DNA of 64,000 nucleotides from Dolichospermum planctonicum. Its GTDB lineage: Bacteria; Cyanobacteriota; Cyanobacteriia; Cyanobacteriales; Nostocaceae. This document shows, one piece after another, positions 32,674 to 42,186 of this stretch. Position 1 is the stretch's first letter. Every line of letters starts with the position of its first letter. The stretch spans positions 124,001 to 188,000 of the forward strand of contig NZ_BJCF01000001.1 of assembly GCF_005402965.1 (NCBI RefSeq), given 5' to 3'. The position numbers and the translations under genes were made by a program. The notes under the pieces were generated by a model, which saw nothing but the letters and a program-made list of their open reading frames with translations, did not search any database and was not told the origin of the DNA.

Positions 32674-35007
32674 AATCTTAGTTGTCTTTAAATTGAGTAA
32701 ATTAGTCCAGTTTCTGCATTGCACTTGATAAACAGCCTCAGCCAAGTTGCTGGAGCGGGAATGACCGGAATCTATAGGTAATCAATTGCTGGCAGATGTT
32801 ACAAAAAGCAAGAACCCGTTTCAAAAGTACGGTACTTGATAACATGGATACCTGATGGGTATGGAATTGAGAGAACTGCATCTCTAAATTTACCCGCTTA
32901 ACTAAGCTAAAAAGCGCATTTGACCTGATGATTTTTTTCATAACCTGACCTGTGATTGAAAACCTGACTATTTTTAATCAAGCTTCTGTACCGTTTTGCC
33001 GTATATATCCTAGTTTTCTGGGCAGTTTTACAGTTTTCATTTAGTAAACCCTATTCCTTACCTAAGTAGTATGTATTAATTACTTATAGAGTTTAGGTTT
33101 GTACTTACTAATGAATCAAAGGTAAATATTTTCCTTTGGTCTGGTTTCTACCTGGAGAACTCGAATTTGACGTAGCTTTTCGTAGATACAGTTGTCTGCT
33201 GTTGAAACTCCCAAGGGTTAATCTTCTGCTTTTCCTTAGTTACTGCTGTATAACTTCTTACCATTAATTTTGTCGCTTCTCGGTAAAAGCTCACAATTGC
33301 TGGATGGAATCAGGAAAACCGTTGATTTCTCAATTTCAAAAGCCACATTTTTATTTATACTATTTTTTCTTGCTAATGTCATCTGCCAAACTAGCAAAAT
33401 TTAAGTTAAATTTACTCAAGTTATCTAGAGATTTACCCATCTCTTGTGCAGGTTTAAGTTTTGACCCCGCTGGGCAAAAAATGAGGGGTGTTACCCCCCA
33501 CTTTAATCTCAATGGCAGATGCTATCATCGTCATGTAAAGCAAAAATACTAGCAATGTCTTCTATCTATGTTATTAGCATCTAGACAATGGCAAATACTA
33601 TATATCTATCAACAAAAAGTCCTATTTCTATTCAACAATTTTTGATGTTGACGAAGTAGTTTATTTGTAATTTTTTTTGATAAAGTCCTTACTATGTAAG
33701 GGTTACAATGGTTTAAATCTTCAATAAATATCAGACAAATAGGTGTAAATAACTGCGAAAAAAATAATTAAAATTTTATCCATCTAATTTATTATTAATG
33801 CCCAGATTTTGAATATTATTTTAATTTACTGATAGATTTGTATTTAAATACAAAAATCCATCTCATCATCTGTAGATAGGAAAAACCGTATCAGCATGAA
33901 CATTTAGTTATTATCTCATTTATTTATGAGATAATATTGCAATTTAATTAAATAACAGGCTGGGTAATTATCTGTATATAAGTTATTGAAATAAGTGAGA
34001 TTCCAGTGATAGTTATTAAACTGATTGAGTAGGAATAACTATTATTATTTATTGTCAATTATTGCTGATGATTCTGATAGCGGAGTGTGGTGTTAGCTAT
34101 GAAAAGCGGATACTTCGGTATATAAGCTAGTTTAAATAAGTATAGTTAAGTAATTATAAAAACAGAAAATTTCTGAAAATCCCAGTATATAAACCGCTGC
34201 TGTTTGACTTTGGGGATGCAAAAGTAAATTGCTTGACAAATAACAATGAAGAGGTTAAGGTATAACTCCCAAGGCTGTTGAAGTTTTTATAAATTTTTCA
34301 GTAACGGGAAAAGAATTGAAGGGTGATATACGCTGCACTTAGTGAAAGCTCAATCAAGATCAAAATTTTCATGATCTTCAAACTAACCGGGAACTTTGAA
34401 CTTAAAATGGGAGTCATAGACACCAGCTACATTTGAACCTGGCCAACCTGACCAAATAGATTGATAAAGCTGCTGCTGTCCTAGCCTTATTCATCTAGCG
34501 TGCAACTACTTGTATTCTTAGATGATTGAAGTCTACTGATAAATTCTTAATTTATTTCCAACTAGAGGAGAGAGTTTTTTAAGTGGGTAACTTCAATCTT
34601 GTTACTTTTTATCTCCCATAACCCGAAATGAAGTAAGGAATTGGTGATGATTTTTTGCTGACTTGGGTAAAAAAATGCACTTTGACAGATCATCGCTCAA
34701 ATGTGCCATTATAAATACAAACCCTGGGAAACGCAATTACTGATTTCTGATTTTTCAGTGACTTTGAGAGTGAAAATCAAGAGAATTATACTTGAAAAGA
34801 ATCCATGAGGACAGGGGACAGACTAGAGTACGAGGGGGATAAAGGTTTGATATTTTTTGAGCAAACCCTGATTTAATTAGAGAAGAGAGACAGATTTTCA
34901 AACATAGATTTTCAGATTAAAATTCCTTAACTCTTACCATTACTGATTTCTTCACTAAATTCCGGAAATAACAGGAAAATAAAAGAGCCTGGACGAATTG
35001 CAGTATC
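32674..35007. other. 2.3 kb gene-free region upstream of hetP
   Basis: No frame here looks like a protein. It probably contains a long hetP leader and regulatory DNA, because a HetR-like inverted repeat sits at 33483. Beyond about 33600 the DNA is very AT-rich and I see no RNA gene that I can name. Small RNAs or a decayed gene cannot be excluded. Confidence 0.5.
33483..33499. promoter_or_regulatory. HetR-binding-like inverted repeat upstream of hetP
   Basis: GAGGGGT-GTT-ACCCCCC is a 7-3-7 inverted repeat with one mismatch. The known HetR target upstream of hetP in Anabaena contains GAGGGGTCTAACCCCTC. The match, the orientation toward hetP and the place (~810 bases upstream of the hetP start) together support a HetR site. 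Binding is inference. Confidence 0.65.
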
Positions 35008-35053
35008 AGGACTTACGCAAAATCTCTTAAAAACTTAATTGTGCGTAAGTCCT
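35008..35053. repeat. AGGACTTACGCA inverted repeat (MITE-like or hairpin)
   Basis: AGGACTTACGCA (35008-35019) and TGCGTAAGTCCT (35042-35053) are perfect 12 bp arms around 22 bases. It lies just past the stop of the GH116 gene and can serve as its terminator. The arms resemble ends of small mobile repeats in Nostocales. Confidence 0.6.
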
Positions 35054-35066
35054 AAGAATATTAAAA

Positions 35067-37475
35067 TTAACACATCAGCAAATAAATTCCCCAAATAGCC
35101 ATAGCGCGGAGATAGGTACTAGCGCGGAAAGTAGCATTAGCAGTGATAGCTTCCGGGGTGCGAAATTGCAAACCATTGTCGTAAACTTGCCTCACCACAG
35201 CCTCAGTTAAGCGCATTGCTTCATTTTTCATGTCCATTTGCACCAGGAAGGCTGCTAGACCAAAATTAATTCCAGTCCAAACCTCCAAAGGGTGAGTAGA
35301 ATGAGGATTTTCTGGTAAACCATTGGGAAGAACACCGTTAGCAGCGCCAAATTTACCATTTTGGAACTTGAGAAAACAGGAATCATATATTTTTGTTAAG
35401 GCAGACAAAGCGCGATCGCTGGGGACAATATCTGGTAAACTCAATAAACGAGCGTAAAATTGCCCGCACAATTGATCAGCCATAACCACATCAGAACCAC
35501 TGTCACTATCTAAACGGTAATATTCACCATTCCACAGCTTTTCCTGATATATTGGTTTTGATTGATTTAACCAAGTTTGATAAATTGATTTTTGTGTTGT
35601 TGTGTTTTGACGTTGTGTTAAAATATCACAGATGGCAATAGCAGCTTCCAAAGCAGCTAACCACAAACCACCACAATAGGCGCTAACACCATTTAATCGC
35701 CAATCATCAAAAGTTTGGTCAGGGGCGCCGGAATTTTCGGGTATACTGTCCCCATCTAGATCAAATTTTTTCACATAATCGAGAGTTTGGACAATAGCAT
35801 CCCAACAATCTGCTAAAAAGTCAATATCATTTGCACCTGTCAACAGAAAATCTCGATATACCTGTAAAACAAAGTCACAACCTAAATCTTTCCAGAGATT
35901 ACAATCTTGATAACTAGTGTAATTGGTTTTTTCCCAAACGTGTTCATTGGGAGCGCCTAAATCGTGAGGTGTCGCACCTGCGACTTTACGAACAGCCAGG
36001 GGACTTTCAGATTTAATTGTCAGATAATAACCGATAATTCTAGTTGTATCATCACTTTGGGGAATTGCTCTAGCAAAGGCGCGAATTACTGATTTTTCCA
36101 GTTCAGGGAATAACATTAATAACCCAAAAGAACCATATAACCGCACATCTAGACTTTCATACCAACGGTAATCTAAACATTCTAACACAGCAAACTGACC
36201 AATGGGGTCAATGTCTGAGGCTGCATTCCAAAGAGTTCCTCCACTAGTTAAATCATAGAGTTCGTTGAACAAAGCCATTTTAAACCAGTTGGGTAAATCT
36301 GGTCTTTCTAAAATAGGATTTTGCCAATTTTGAATGTGCGATCGCCAATTATGATATGATTTAAGAGCAGTAGTAGCAATTTGCCAAGCATTCTCACCAT
36401 TACACCCAAAAAAGTCTGTATATCTGCGGTAATAGTTCACTCCTGCGGCAAATTCTGTCACCGGAAAATCCCAACTGAGGACAAAAGGAACTTCTAAAGT
36501 TTCTCCTGGTTGTAAAGTCAAACGCACCGCAATTGCAGCGCCTAATCTAGAATTTTCATCTGCGGGAGTTTCATCTATATAATTAGGTAAAGAACCATTT
36601 TCCGAGAAACTTTGCCAAATATCTGCACCATTACCTAAACAATTAAAACGGGAATGATAAAATATTTCAACCTGGTTGTTTTTCGGGTAATTTTTCAAAG
36701 TCGCAATACACCAAGTTCCCTCTCCTTCTGCGACAGTTTTACTATCAGAAACTGCACCGAAAACACAACCAAAATATTGATCATCTTCTGCTAAACAATT
36801 ATAATTTCCTTGACTTTTTCCCCAGGCTGGCTGATATTCATAAACAGGACTACCATCATCTCTAACTTGCACTTGGGGAGATTTTAAAGTATTAGTAAAC
36901 CAACCGACCATATTTTCCCACGTTAGCATGATGCTAATAGTGATTGGTGCATTTGTGGGGTTGTGCGCTTTCCACAAAAAAACCGCTACAGGATAACTAG
37001 TTTCTTGATAATTATCTGCCCAAATTGGCGAAAATTGCTCACAGGTTAATTGAGTTTTGAAGACATTTTCATAAACAAACCAACTACGAGGATAAAGTGC
37101 ATGATAAGTTCCTGACCTCACCCCCAACCCCTCTTGGTCCACAGAGAGGGGAGAAGGTGGATACCATTGCCAAGATTGTAGTGTATCATCTTCTGGGGGT
37201 TGGGTAGATAAAGCGTAAGCTTGTCCAGATTCAAAGATACTAAATTGACAAGCAGGAACAGTTTTAAAAGTATGTTCTCCCCCGTCAATGTGCCACAGGT
37301 TAAAGTCTCCCCGTGAGGAACGGCCTATACACCCCGCACCAAAGCCACCAAGGGGCATTCCGTGCCAGGGACCATCATCTATATTACTAGGATAACGGAC
37401 GGTGTAGGGTTTATCCCAGCCTAGGCCAATGGGACGTTTCCAGGTGCAGGGAGGTATTTGGGGGTGGTTGGTCAT
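35067..37475 (-). CDS. GH116 family glycosidase (GBA2-like beta-glucosidase/glucosylceramidase)
   Basis: 802 residues: an N-terminal beta-sandwich with GMPLGGFGAGCIGRSSRGDF, typical of GBA2-like proteins, and a C-terminal (alpha/alpha)6 barrel with YRWYESLDVRLYGSFGLLML and PENSGAPDQTFDDWRLNGVS. In this family a Glu acts as nucleophile and an Asp as acid/base; I place them in WYESLDV and QTFDDW. It hydrolyses beta-glucosides of lipids or other aglycones. An extra peptide, SPLSVDQEGLGVRSG (about residue 115), is encoded by an inserted palindromic repeat. It has no operon partner. Confidence 0.9.
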   Translation of the reverse strand: MTNHPQIPPCTWKRPIGLGWDKPYTVRYPSNIDDGPWHGMPLGGFGAGCIGRSSRGDFNLWHIDGGEHTFKTVPACQFSIFESGQAYALSTQPPEDDTLQSWQWYPPSPLSVDQEGLGVRSGTYHALYPRSWFVYENVFKTQLTCEQFSPIWADNYQETSYPVAVFLWKAHNPTNAPITISIMLTWENMVGWFTNTLKSPQVQVRDDGSPVYEYQPAWGKSQGNYNCLAEDDQYFGCVFGAVSDSKTVAEGEGTWCIATLKNYPKNNQVEIFYHSRFNCLGNGADIWQSFSENGSLPNYIDETPADENSRLGAAIAVRLTLQPGETLEVPFVLSWDFPVTEFAAGVNYYRRYTDFFGCNGENAWQIATTALKSYHNWRSHIQNWQNPILERPDLPNWFKMALFNELYDLTSGGTLWNAASDIDPIGQFAVLECLDYRWYESLDVRLYGSFGLLMLFPELEKSVIRAFARAIPQSDDTTRIIGYYLTIKSESPLAVRKVAGATPHDLGAPNEHVWEKTNYTSYQDCNLWKDLGCDFVLQVYRDFLLTGANDIDFLADCWDAIVQTLDYVKKFDLDGDSIPENSGAPDQTFDDWRLNGVSAYCGGLWLAALEAAIAICDILTQRQNTTTQKSIYQTWLNQSKPIYQEKLWNGEYYRLDSDSGSDVVMADQLCGQFYARLLSLPDIVPSDRALSALTKIYDSCFLKFQNGKFGAANGVLPNGLPENPHSTHPLEVWTGINFGLAAFLVQMDMKNEAMRLTEAVVRQVYDNGLQFRTPEAITANATFRASTYLRAMAIWGIYLLMC
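37110..37155. repeat. palindromic repeat inserted in frame in the GH116 gene
   Basis: CCCCTCT (37128-37134) and AGAGGGG (37145-37151) are the arms of a repeat reading CCTGACCTCACCCCCAACCC and continuing through GGTCCACAG. Such repeats usually lie between genes in Nostocales; here it encodes part of a protein. Confidence 0.7.
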
Positions 37476-37498
37476 GGTTTGAGTTTTACAGGTTGACG

Positions 37499-37715
37499 CT
37501 AATGAAGACTAGCGCGATGTGTGATTTTTCTCAAGTCCTGAGGAAAAATATTTTTATTTCGCGCAATCTCTCTTCCGGCTAGAGTTGCTAAAGAAGAATG
37601 GTTAGGAGAATAGAATAATGTTTTTAATAATGTTAACAAAGATCCCCGACTTCTTAATTTAAGCTGGGGTAAATAATGATAATTTATCAAAGAAGTCGGG
37701 GATTTGGGGATTTCA
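37499..37715. other. intergenic region with palindromic repeat and a possible gene remnant
   Basis: GATCCCCGACTTCTT (37650-37664) and AAGAAGTCGGGGAT (37690-37703) are inverted arms, related to the ATCCCTGACTTC palindromes at 24068 and 27808. A minus-strand 63-codon frame (37499-37690) reads YSPNHSSLATLAGREIARNK near its end, which looks protein-like, but it starts within the repeat. I cannot identify it; it may be the tail of a lost gene. Confidence 0.4.
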
Positions 37716-38117
37716 TCATTTTGGTTTTTTGCTTCTTTCCCAAGCTTTCGATACTGGTGGTGGAGGTGATGATGGCTTTTCTATAATTTCAATAATTGTA
37801 CTAATCACTTGATGAAGTTTATCATCTTTGATTTTTCCAATGTACCGAATTACGTTACTTTTATCCACTGTAGCAATAATATTAGGACGAATATAGCAAG
37901 GACTTAAATTTAATTTACCAACTCTAAAATCTTCATCTTCTAATTTAATTTCATAATCTCGTCCTGGTTTACTGGTAATAGGACAAATTATAATATTATT
38001 ATTGTCTGATTCAGTTATAACTAAAGCTGGACGTTTCTTTGTGGTAGATGTATCAGAAAAAGGAAAAGGAACAGATATAACATCACCTTTAATTAAATGT
38101 TCTATAGATCCTTCCAT
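37716..38117 (-). CDS. PemK/MazF-type toxin
   Basis: 133 residues with the MazF-fold pattern: GDVISVPFPFSDTSTTKKRP, then ALVIT, NNIIICPITSK, and VGKLNLSPCYIRPNIIATVD. These are sequence-specific mRNA interferases. The C-terminal tail (EKPSSPPPPVSKAWERSKKP) is low in complexity and not part of the fold. It overlaps the upstream small gene by 16 bases, which is typical of toxin-antitoxin operons. The family has non-toxin members, so activity is not certain. Confidence 0.8.
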   Translation of the reverse strand: MEGSIEHLIKGDVISVPFPFSDTSTTKKRPALVITESDNNNIIICPITSKPGRDYEIKLEDEDFRVGKLNLSPCYIRPNIIATVDKSNVIRYIGKIKDDKLHQVISTIIEIIEKPSSPPPPVSKAWERSKKPK

Positions 38118-38383
38118 GCTTCGTCTTCCTCTGGATCAAGCCAAATTTTATTTAATGATGATTGACTCATTTCTAAAAATTCTTTAACCAATATTTTATC
38201 ATCATCTGTATCAACAGTTTGTAAATTTTTAACTACTTCTAATGGCAGTCCAGTTAGTTTGACGATAAAATCTAATTCAATACCTTCTCGTAACATATTT
38301 ACAGCAACTTGGGTTAAACCTTGCTGTAAACCTTTTTCCCATGCTTCTTGTAATGTTTGCGCTGGAATTGATAGGTTGTTCAT
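38102..38383 (-). CDS. probable antitoxin partner of the MazF-type toxin
   Basis: ~93 residues starting MNNLSIPAQTLQEAWEKGLQ (ATG 38383; the ATG at 38398 is also in frame). The middle, VAVNMLREGIELDFIVKLTG followed by LPLEVVKNLQ, resembles the short C-terminal helix pair seen in Rpn-family proteins and some cyanobacterial antitoxins. The acidic end (LDPEEDEAWKDL) overlaps the toxin start. The antitoxin role is inferred from order and overlap; I do not recognise the DNA-binding fold. Confidence 0.6.
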   Translation of the reverse strand: MNNLSIPAQTLQEAWEKGLQQGLTQVAVNMLREGIELDFIVKLTGLPLEVVKNLQTVDTDDDKILVKEFLEMSQSSLNKIWLDPEEDEAWKDL

Positions 38384-38472
38384 ATTTTTATATTTCATAT
38401 TTTTATATTTATTTAGTTAGATTTTTTGACTCCGATCCTATTATATCATAAGAGGATAAGAAATGTAAGGGT

Positions 38473-39864
38473 TTAACGATGTCCAAATATGGGGAAGAAT
38501 TGATAAACTAACCAGCCTAAAAATAAGCCTAATGAAGATGCACCCATTAGAAATAAAAATTTATAATCTTTGCTAGAATATTGGCTTAAATGCTTATGGA
38601 TTTCACGATAAATGTTGACAAAATAAAATTGAATAATGAAAAATATGACAATACATAAAGCTACAACAGTATAAGATACAGTATAATTAGAGACTAAAGA
38701 CGAACAAATTATAAAAGTAAAGCCCACAGCTACAGGTAAAGTTGAAGCAAGTACCAAAGCTAAAGGTAAAGTTGAAGCTAAAGCTATAATTAAATTAGTA
38801 TAGGAAGTAGTAAAGAAAGCAAAGCCTAAATTTCGATGAACAATATAATCATAATTTGAATGATGATATAGTAAAAAAACTATCGTCAAATGTAAGCTCA
38901 TGAATTTTAACCAAACTGAAGGAATATTCTTACTATTTACCCTTGCTTTTAGAGAATTATTAGCACCTATAATAACAGGAATTGTTTTCTCAGTTCTAAT
39001 TGTTTGATGTTGCGTTTTCTGACTAATATGATATACATGATTACTAAAATTAGGCAATAAATTTAACCATTGTCTCATAGATTGCGGACGATTTACCGCA
39101 TCTAAATTCATACCTTTAAGTATTGCCAGATTCAATTCATCACTAATACCAAAAACATATTTATTAGGAGAAATTAAAGGCTTATTATATAATTTTCTAT
39201 CCAGCGAACTTTCAGGACGTTTACCTGTAACCGCATAATATAAAGAAGCAGCTAGAGTATAAACATCAATCGTAACTTGTCTATTACCTCCCATTTGTTC
39301 ATAAGGTGCAAAGGCAATATTAGCAGGATGATGAGAGGTAAAATATCCATCTTGGGGCATTATTTCCCCAGCAATTCCAAAGTCAATTAAAACAGCTTTG
39401 CCATTTTTTTGTACCATAATATTACCAGGGTGTGCATCCCGATGAACTAAACCCTGATGATGAACAAAAATTAAAGCTTCTCCAATTTGTTTTATATATC
39501 CTACCGCTTCTAATTCTGGTAATGCTCCCTGTTTTTGAACTAAATTAAATAAACTTTCACCGGGTACAAAGTCCATTACTAAATAGTATGTTTCACTTTC
39601 TTGAAATAACTCATTGACACGGACAATATTCTGGTGTGGTTGTTGAGAAAGTTTTGCTAATTTGCGTCCTTCTTGAATAAATCTCTTCACATAATTAGGG
39701 TATTCGGAATCATTTTTTAGGATTTCATTCGGCGTTTTTATAACTACCCACTGCTTTAAAAGTGTATGTTGTGCTTGATACGTAATTCCAAAACCACCTT
39801 CTCCCAGGACTTTTTCTATCACGTATCTTCCACCCTGTAATTTATACCCCTTTTTCCAAACCAT
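38473..39864 (-). CDS. serine/threonine protein kinase with C-terminal membrane segments
   Basis: A Hanks-type kinase domain occupies about residues 13-275: glycine loop GEGGFG (21-26), Lys43 in VVIKTP, HRDAHPGNI (HRD at 141-143), DFG at 161-163, and APYEQMGG in place of APE. After a polar linker, about four hydrophobic helices follow (residues 320-455), so the protein is anchored in a membrane. The HRDAHPGN loop lacks the usual Lys (HRDxKPxN has His here), a variation common in this cyanobacterial group but worth noting. The ligand and targets are unknown. Confidence 0.88.
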   Translation of the reverse strand: MVWKKGYKLQGGRYVIEKVLGEGGFGITYQAQHTLLKQWVVIKTPNEILKNDSEYPNYVKRFIQEGRKLAKLSQQPHQNIVRVNELFQESETYYLVMDFVPGESLFNLVQKQGALPELEAVGYIKQIGEALIFVHHQGLVHRDAHPGNIMVQKNGKAVLIDFGIAGEIMPQDGYFTSHHPANIAFAPYEQMGGNRQVTIDVYTLAASLYYAVTGKRPESSLDRKLYNKPLISPNKYVFGISDELNLAILKGMNLDAVNRPQSMRQWLNLLPNFSNHVYHISQKTQHQTIRTEKTIPVIIGANNSLKARVNSKNIPSVWLKFMSLHLTIVFLLYHHSNYDYIVHRNLGFAFFTTSYTNLIIALASTLPLALVLASTLPVAVGFTFIICSSLVSNYTVSYTVVALCIVIFFIIQFYFVNIYREIHKHLSQYSSKDYKFLFLMGASSLGLFLGWLVYQFFPIFGHR

Positions 39865-40024
39865 AGGTTACAAATCCCTAAAATATAGTTATGTTCATTT
39901 TTGCACAATTGGGTATGATTTGGGTAAATATGCTAATTTTTCAATTTTCTCGCCAGATTAACTGGTTGAAGTCCAGAATAAATTAGTAATCTACTCTGAT
40001 TTTCAACTTTTTAGAATATTTGTT

Positions 40025-40957
40025 TTAAAGCTGTTCTATTTTATTTCTCAATTCTATTAAATCAGGATGTTGAGTAATGTCAATATTATTAACTGCCCAT
40101 TTAGAAAATTTATCCATAGAAATATATGATTTATATGGTCTTTTTTTATCTTGACTAATTTTGTGCATTGCTTTGTAAATATCTTTACCATTAAACCAAA
40201 TTAAATAATGTTTTTCCTGCCAAAATTCCTGTTGATTAAAAAGCTGTAAATACCTATACAGACTCTCTTCAAACTTATCTATTGTCACTTCTGCAACTGT
40301 ATTTTTAAAGTCATGAATTAAAGACAAAGCCTGACTTTTACAATGAGATAAATCTAGAGAATCTGGAATTGTATCTTTAGTCCAGCTTGTGTCTAAATGT
40401 TTTCTACTAGCACTAAGTTGACATAAATTACCTAAAGCCCATCTAACAGCTTGATAATCTTGTAAATTCTTCGCAGCTTCTTCTATCCATTGAGTAATTT
40501 TATCAACTCCTGGTGAATCTTTATGTCCCCATTTAGAAATAGGATTTTCTAATTGTTCTTCATATTTGGTTATCCAATATTGATGAATGAGTTCAGGATC
40601 AAGTAAATAGTTTTCAATACAGGTACGATGAGATAGGAAAGCTCTATTTCCTAATTTATCTATTTGTAGTAACTTATTTTCTGATGTAGGTTCAATATCA
40701 AAATCACGATCTCTAAAAATAATATATTTTTTTGTAACTTTTTGATTTTCCTCATTATTTTGTTTCTTATTATTTTCATCATTTTTCTTTTTATCTATAT
40801 AAAAATAGGCTTGAATAAAAAGTGAAAAATTAAATTTACCACCGACAGGAATAATTGTGATATTATTTGATAATACCCTATTATTAATCAATTGGAAATC
40901 TAGACTTTTCGATCCACCTTCACAAAAAATAACTTTATTCCGAACTACTCCCATCAT
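40025..40957 (-). CDS. DUF4435 protein, candidate PARIS effector (AriB-like)
   Basis: 310 residues with the DUF4435 (Toprim-like) signature: VIFCEGGSKSLDFQL near the N-terminus, KYIIFRDRDFDIEP near residues 75-90 and FLSHRTCIENYLLDPELI. The acidic residues Glu in FCEG and Asp in RDRDFD are the expected Toprim metal ligands. It follows the ATPase gene by four bases, so both are made together. ATPase + DUF4435 is the composition of PARIS (AriA/AriB), an abortive-infection defence in which AriB is the toxic nuclease. Assignment to PARIS rests on composition and order. Confidence 0.72.
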   Translation of the reverse strand: MMGVVRNKVIFCEGGSKSLDFQLINNRVLSNNITIIPVGGKFNFSLFIQAYFYIDKKKNDENNKKQNNEENQKVTKKYIIFRDRDFDIEPTSENKLLQIDKLGNRAFLSHRTCIENYLLDPELIHQYWITKYEEQLENPISKWGHKDSPGVDKITQWIEEAAKNLQDYQAVRWALGNLCQLSASRKHLDTSWTKDTIPDSLDLSHCKSQALSLIHDFKNTVAEVTIDKFEESLYRYLQLFNQQEFWQEKHYLIWFNGKDIYKAMHKISQDKKRPYKSYISMDKFSKWAVNNIDITQHPDLIELRNKIEQL

Positions 40958-40961
40958 TCAA

Positions 40962-42026
40962 TTATTCCTCTATGATTCTAATAGATGATTCAGGTACTAA
41001 TTGCGCTACATAATCAGAATGAGTAGTAATAATAAACTGATTATTTCTACCCAATTTCGGTAAAGTTCTGAGTAAAGCTTGTTGCATGGGTGGATGTAAA
41101 TGTAATTCGATTTCATCAATTAAAATCACCGAATTATGAATATTCCAATTCATAAAATCCAGAAGTATGGGAAACGTAGCACGTTCTCCCCCAGACATTT
41201 CAGAAAATTCATATTGGGTTTTATTTTTACTGTTGTAAATATAAAACCAAGGTTCAGTTAGAATATTATCAATATTATCTCGCATTTCTAAACCTGCAAA
41301 TTCACGTTCTGGAAAAACAGTTTTATAAATTCTTGCTATTTCTGCGTATAAGTCTTTTGCTCCGGGACGAAAACTTTTACCATTTTTGCTATATTTCTCA
41401 TGAATCATTTGCCACTTTGCTAGGCGATCGCGTAAAATATCCTCTGTAATTTCTAATTGATTTTTTGGATCTTCAGGAGTGAGACTAGTTGCTGTTCTCT
41501 GTTCTGTGTACCAAAAAACTGTCCCCACTCTTTCAAAAACTGAAAATCCTTCTGAACGAGATAATTGTTTAGCATATTCTCGTCCTTTAAATTGAAATAA
41601 CTCTGCTGCGCTATTTGCTGTTACACTTTCACCTTGCCATTTTAAGTTAACAAGATATTCTTGAGCAGGAGAAACTGGTAAATCGCGTCCCATTTCTCTT
41701 AATTTTTGGTGAAATTCGCTAAGAGCTTGCAGTTCGGATTTAGAAAATTGTACATTAATAGTGACATTGGTGGGAGAACCACGCCAACTACTACCTAATA
41801 ATTCATAATTAAATCCTGGCCAATCTAAATCAGCAGGTTTTTTTAATCTTTCTGTAGCTGTACCTAATGTGGATGCAATAGCTTGTAAAATACTGGTTTT
41901 TCCCGCACCATTTACACCAATGAGAACTATTAAACTCTCTGCTAAACCAGTTTCTGGATCAGTAAAATCTAATTCCTGATCTCGAAATTTCTTAAAATAT
42001 TTGAGCTTAATATTTTGAATTTTCAT
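40962..42026 (-). CDS. ABC/SMC-like AAA ATPase, candidate PARIS sensor (AriA-like)
   Basis: 354 residues. Walker A is GVNGAGKTS (37-45) after IKLKYFKKFRDQELDF; the ABC-type signature FSEMSGGERA and Walker B SVILIDEIELHLHP plus TTHSDYVAQL lie in the C-terminal part. This is the OLD/RecF-like AAA_15/21 group found in many phage defence systems. Paired with DUF4435 it matches AriA, which in known systems holds the effector until a phage trigger appears. Other ATPase-DUF4435 modules exist, so subtype needs checking. Confidence 0.75.
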   Translation of the reverse strand: MKIQNIKLKYFKKFRDQELDFTDPETGLAESLIVLIGVNGAGKTSILQAIASTLGTATERLKKPADLDWPGFNYELLGSSWRGSPTNVTINVQFSKSELQALSEFHQKLREMGRDLPVSPAQEYLVNLKWQGESVTANSAAELFQFKGREYAKQLSRSEGFSVFERVGTVFWYTEQRTATSLTPEDPKNQLEITEDILRDRLAKWQMIHEKYSKNGKSFRPGAKDLYAEIARIYKTVFPEREFAGLEMRDNIDNILTEPWFYIYNSKNKTQYEFSEMSGGERATFPILLDFMNWNIHNSVILIDEIELHLHPPMQQALLRTLPKLGRNNQFIITTHSDYVAQLVPESSIRIIEE

Positions 42027-42152
42027 AATAATTTGCTTTTGTCCTCTCTTTCATGTATGTTTTATTCATAATAACCCGGTTCATAGTCATACAAACGAAG
42101 TATGTATGTAGAAATAATCTCTGATTAGTAGCAGTTTCTACTTCAATACATA

Positions 42153-42178
42153 ATGGGGTACGCTGAAGCATACCCCAT
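42153..42178. terminator. hairpin between the ATPase and HtrA genes
   Basis: ATGGGGTACGC (42153-42163) and GCATACCCCAT (42168-42178) form an 11 bp stem with one mismatch and loop TGAA, directly after the htrA stop on the minus strand. Confidence 0.55.
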
Positions 42179-42186
42179 AAAACTAA

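Noticed and set aside
33304-33552. 82-codon plus-strand frame upstream of hetP
   Set aside because: It covers the HetR-like inverted repeat and has no family features; likely regulatory DNA.
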